Source of the DNA: Symsagittifera roscoffensis
Lineage: Eukaryota > Xenacoelomorpha > Acoela > Convolutidae
Reading direction: 5' to 3'
Length of the DNA stretch: 60,000 bases
NCBI RefSeq assembly: GCF_963678635.1
Contig: NC_087063.1
Coordinates: forward strand, 83,191,574-83,251,573
Of this stretch, positions 57,621-60,000 are shown piece by piece (positions within the stretch are counted from its first letter, which is position 1; the number at the start of each line of letters is the position of its first letter). Both the position numbers and the translations under genes were made by a program. Below the pieces are notes generated by a model. The model saw only the letters and a program-made list of their open reading frames with translations. It was not told the origin of the DNA and did no database searches.

Positions 57621-59690
57621 AATGCTGAAACGGCCATTTTAACAAAAAACGAGAGAGGAAACACAACAACAACGTTAGTTGCGCTGACGAGAACAACTTT
57701 ATTGAAATTGAAGAAGTCGAAATTGAAGAAAAACAGCAGCAGAGTGCAGAGAACGTTCCGAGTTGCAACTATTGTGCTGCTACAATAGTTGCAAGGCCGT
57801 TGCGAACAACGGTGAAGGGTAAGAAACCAGCCTTCCGTGTTGTCGTGAAATCGAATTTAAGGAGCTTGATTCACCGGATTCAAGAATCCGGAAGGGTCTC
57901 GGGACGGAAAACTTTTATTGACTCATATGAACTTTTAGCATCCTGTCATGTCCTGACTTGAATTTAAGTGATATTTGGATTAGTTTTGACAAGGATGAGG
58001 TGCTAAGAGTTGGGGGAAAGGGTTGATCCATCTTCGATGGAGATGATGATTTTTATCTACTGAACAAAAACAATAGTAATATAATAAATAGTAGCCCTGT
58101 TTTTAGGAGTGACCTCGTGGTCTGGGGATACTGAGACCCAGCCATGAGCTCACTATTTTTGCATGTAATTCAGTTAATTTGACCGTTCTGGTCGAAGCCG
58201 GAGAACAGTAACGTTTTTGTCGACCCGATGTTAGAAAAGACCACCGAAAAGTACTGGCTTGGTAGAGACGGTGAAAAACATGCAAAGCTCTGTTTAGACG
58301 CTAGCCAGTCGTCTTAAGACTTAGTTTTGTTATCCGTCGATATGTATCTTCCGGGCGAATGTTACATGTATGTTTTTATGGCGCTCCGGGGTGTTATTCT
58401 TTCATAACATCATGACCGGCGGAACCGTTAACGAGCACTCCGCGCCGAGCGGATGCTCACATTAACGCCCTTAATAGGCCTAAACTGCCGGGGCGTAAGG
58501 GTAGTTCGGAACGCGGAAGCCTTCCGGATTACCGTGAATAGTTTTTTAACCTAGTTAAGACCGAAAATTCACGAACCAGGAAGGGTGGGGGGAATCATGA
58601 ACCCCTCATCCCCTGAGTGGTTTGTGACCAAAAACACTTAAAGATATAAGCAAAACCAAACAAAAAGTAGTATAGTACCCAAGAAAAACAAAAAACATAA
58701 AAAAAAATAACCGAAAAAACCAAAAACAGTAAAAAAGTAAAAAATCAGTAGAAATCATCAACCCAGACAAGATGTGATTCAACCCCCCCGTTTGTTGTTG
58801 ATAGATATATTGTTATTACAGGCATTTATATCAGTCAGGATCGTTACGATCAGTTTTATAGCCCGTTTGTGAGGCTTGTACTGTAGGGTTATTTGAGCAT
58901 TTAAGCACGTTAATGATAAATTGCGCTCAATCCGGAAGGGTCAGCTGATTTGCGCTCAATTCGGAAGGGTCCTGGGTGAAGACCGATCCGGCAAGCAGTA
59001 CAAGGAGCAACAAGAAGGGGCTCAACGACAACAACAATCGACTGTTGGGTATCGTTAACAAGTTTTGTATCCCTTTTGGTACAAAAAGTAAGATAGTAAT
59101 CTGTGGGGGGCTCGACAGTGCTGCACTGTAGTGACCCTTCACCGAACTGCGAATATCCGAGTTAAGCACCTTAATTCGGATAATAAACAATCCCGGAGGG
59201 GTATAGTATTACTAATATTATTATTTATATAGCCTATATTAATAGTCTTATATCGTTTTTCAGTGAAAAACAACGAAAACAGACCGGTTTTTAGGGTCAA
59301 AATAGCAATATTTTGATCCCCCCACAAGTCGCGATTTTTGAGATATCGATATTTTTTGAAACGGAAAAAAGCGCTAAGTTAGTGTGTTACATCGTAACTG
59401 CACTACTGTAATAAGTAGAACCGGTTAACTTTAGTTCGGAAGTGGTTGGAACTAGTTTGGTACCAAAAACCAAATTTTCCCATTTTTGATAGTAAGAAAC
59501 ACTATAAAATCAGAAAATTTTTTGAAATTTTTGAGTTAGGACAGTAAAAATAGTTGTTCGGACAACGTCCACTAGTGAATCTACGAGTTTAAAACCCGCT
59601 ACCCGAAAGCCTTCCGGGTTGCAGAGAAATCGAACATAACGTGTTTGATTTGGTAGATTCATCAATCCGGAGGGGTCCAGGTAGCATAGT
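57494..59690. repeat. Repeated CCTTCCGG / CCGGAAGG modules
   Basis: Two homologous 70-bp modules (57831-57901 and 59604-59681) begin agccttccg, share gagaaatcgaa / gtgaaatcgaa in the middle, and end aatccgga(a/g)gggtc. Each is bounded by an inverted pair. Single ends occur near 57494, 58518, 58930, 58962, 59189. They lie in GC-richer DNA that has no other annotation. Confidence 0.6.
57629..57961 (+). other. ATG-less open frame of 110 codons
   Basis: Open from a TGA at 57626-57628 to a TGA at 57959-57961. The frame reads HNNNVSCADENNFIEIEEVE, then CNYCAATIVA, then SNLRSLIHRIQESGRVS. There is no start codon and no clear acceptor. Part of it overlaps a repeat module found elsewhere in non-coding DNA, so it may be chance. 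Confidence 0.25.
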
Positions 59691-60000
59691 TTTTCGCAAA
59701 TTTTTTCTACAAAAGCGTTTTAGATCGGGTCTTTTGCATTGAACTAGAAGAGTATAGGCCTTTTGAGCTCAGATCAATAATTTTTAGGTCGAAAGGACCA
59801 GATTTGCGGAAAAAGTTAGGCGGAACCTATAAGAGAGAAAATTTTTGAGTTTGGAAAAAAGACGTTTTGGTTAATAACTTTGGAACTACAGAGCATATCG
59901 AGTCAATCTTGGTACCATTAGATCAGAAATTAGCTGAAATTACTAGTAGGAAAGAGAATTACTCGAAAAAGCGAGCGAGAAAATTTTTTGAGATTGTTTT
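59691..60000. other. Unannotated window end
   Basis: AT-rich with no exon or repeat recognised. Confidence 0.5.

Overview
The window is AT-rich, repeat-laden nuclear DNA from an animal. It carries spliced protein genes with GT-AG introns, a cilium gene (dynein-2 light intermediate chain), a mitochondrial dioxygenase gene (ALKBH7) and fragments of many transposon classes. The standard genetic code fits every exon. I cannot name the species; nothing here looks bacterial or viral.

Layout. 1-260: MULE-type transposase fragment (minus). 2470-4710: a GC-richer island without open frames. 5848-14422: a five-exon ankyrin-repeat gene on the minus strand. A MITE sits in its last codon, a tandem duplication copies its terminal exon, a hairpin lies just past one splice donor, and a decayed RTE-like LINE fills intron 1. 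15035-44587: ALKBH7 on the minus strand, cut by one 28.9-kb intron. DYNC2LI1 (48837-49874, minus) is upstream with its coding region in a single exon. 51865-53605 is a 5'-truncated LINE with target-site duplications. From 55.9 kb to the end there is a LINE ORF1-like frame followed by GC-richer DNA with repeated CCTTCCGG modules.

The most novel content lies inside the ALKBH7 intron on the opposite strand. It is a small gene family (here N1 at 17468-23100, N2 at 32363-36267, remnant N3 at 37933-38323) built from a Ser/Arg-rich first exon and a second exon with one membrane helix and a coiled-coil ectodomain. Both spliced models come to 287 residues. A short alternative exon would give a soluble form. 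Neither protein resembles a family I know.

The intron and its flanks are shaped by near-identical tandem duplications (units of about 1.14, 1.46, 1.92, 2.05 and 0.37 kb), tRNA-derived SINE-like repeats, a Copia fragment and several LINE pieces. All splice models come from reading the sequence and joining frames; no transcript data were available.
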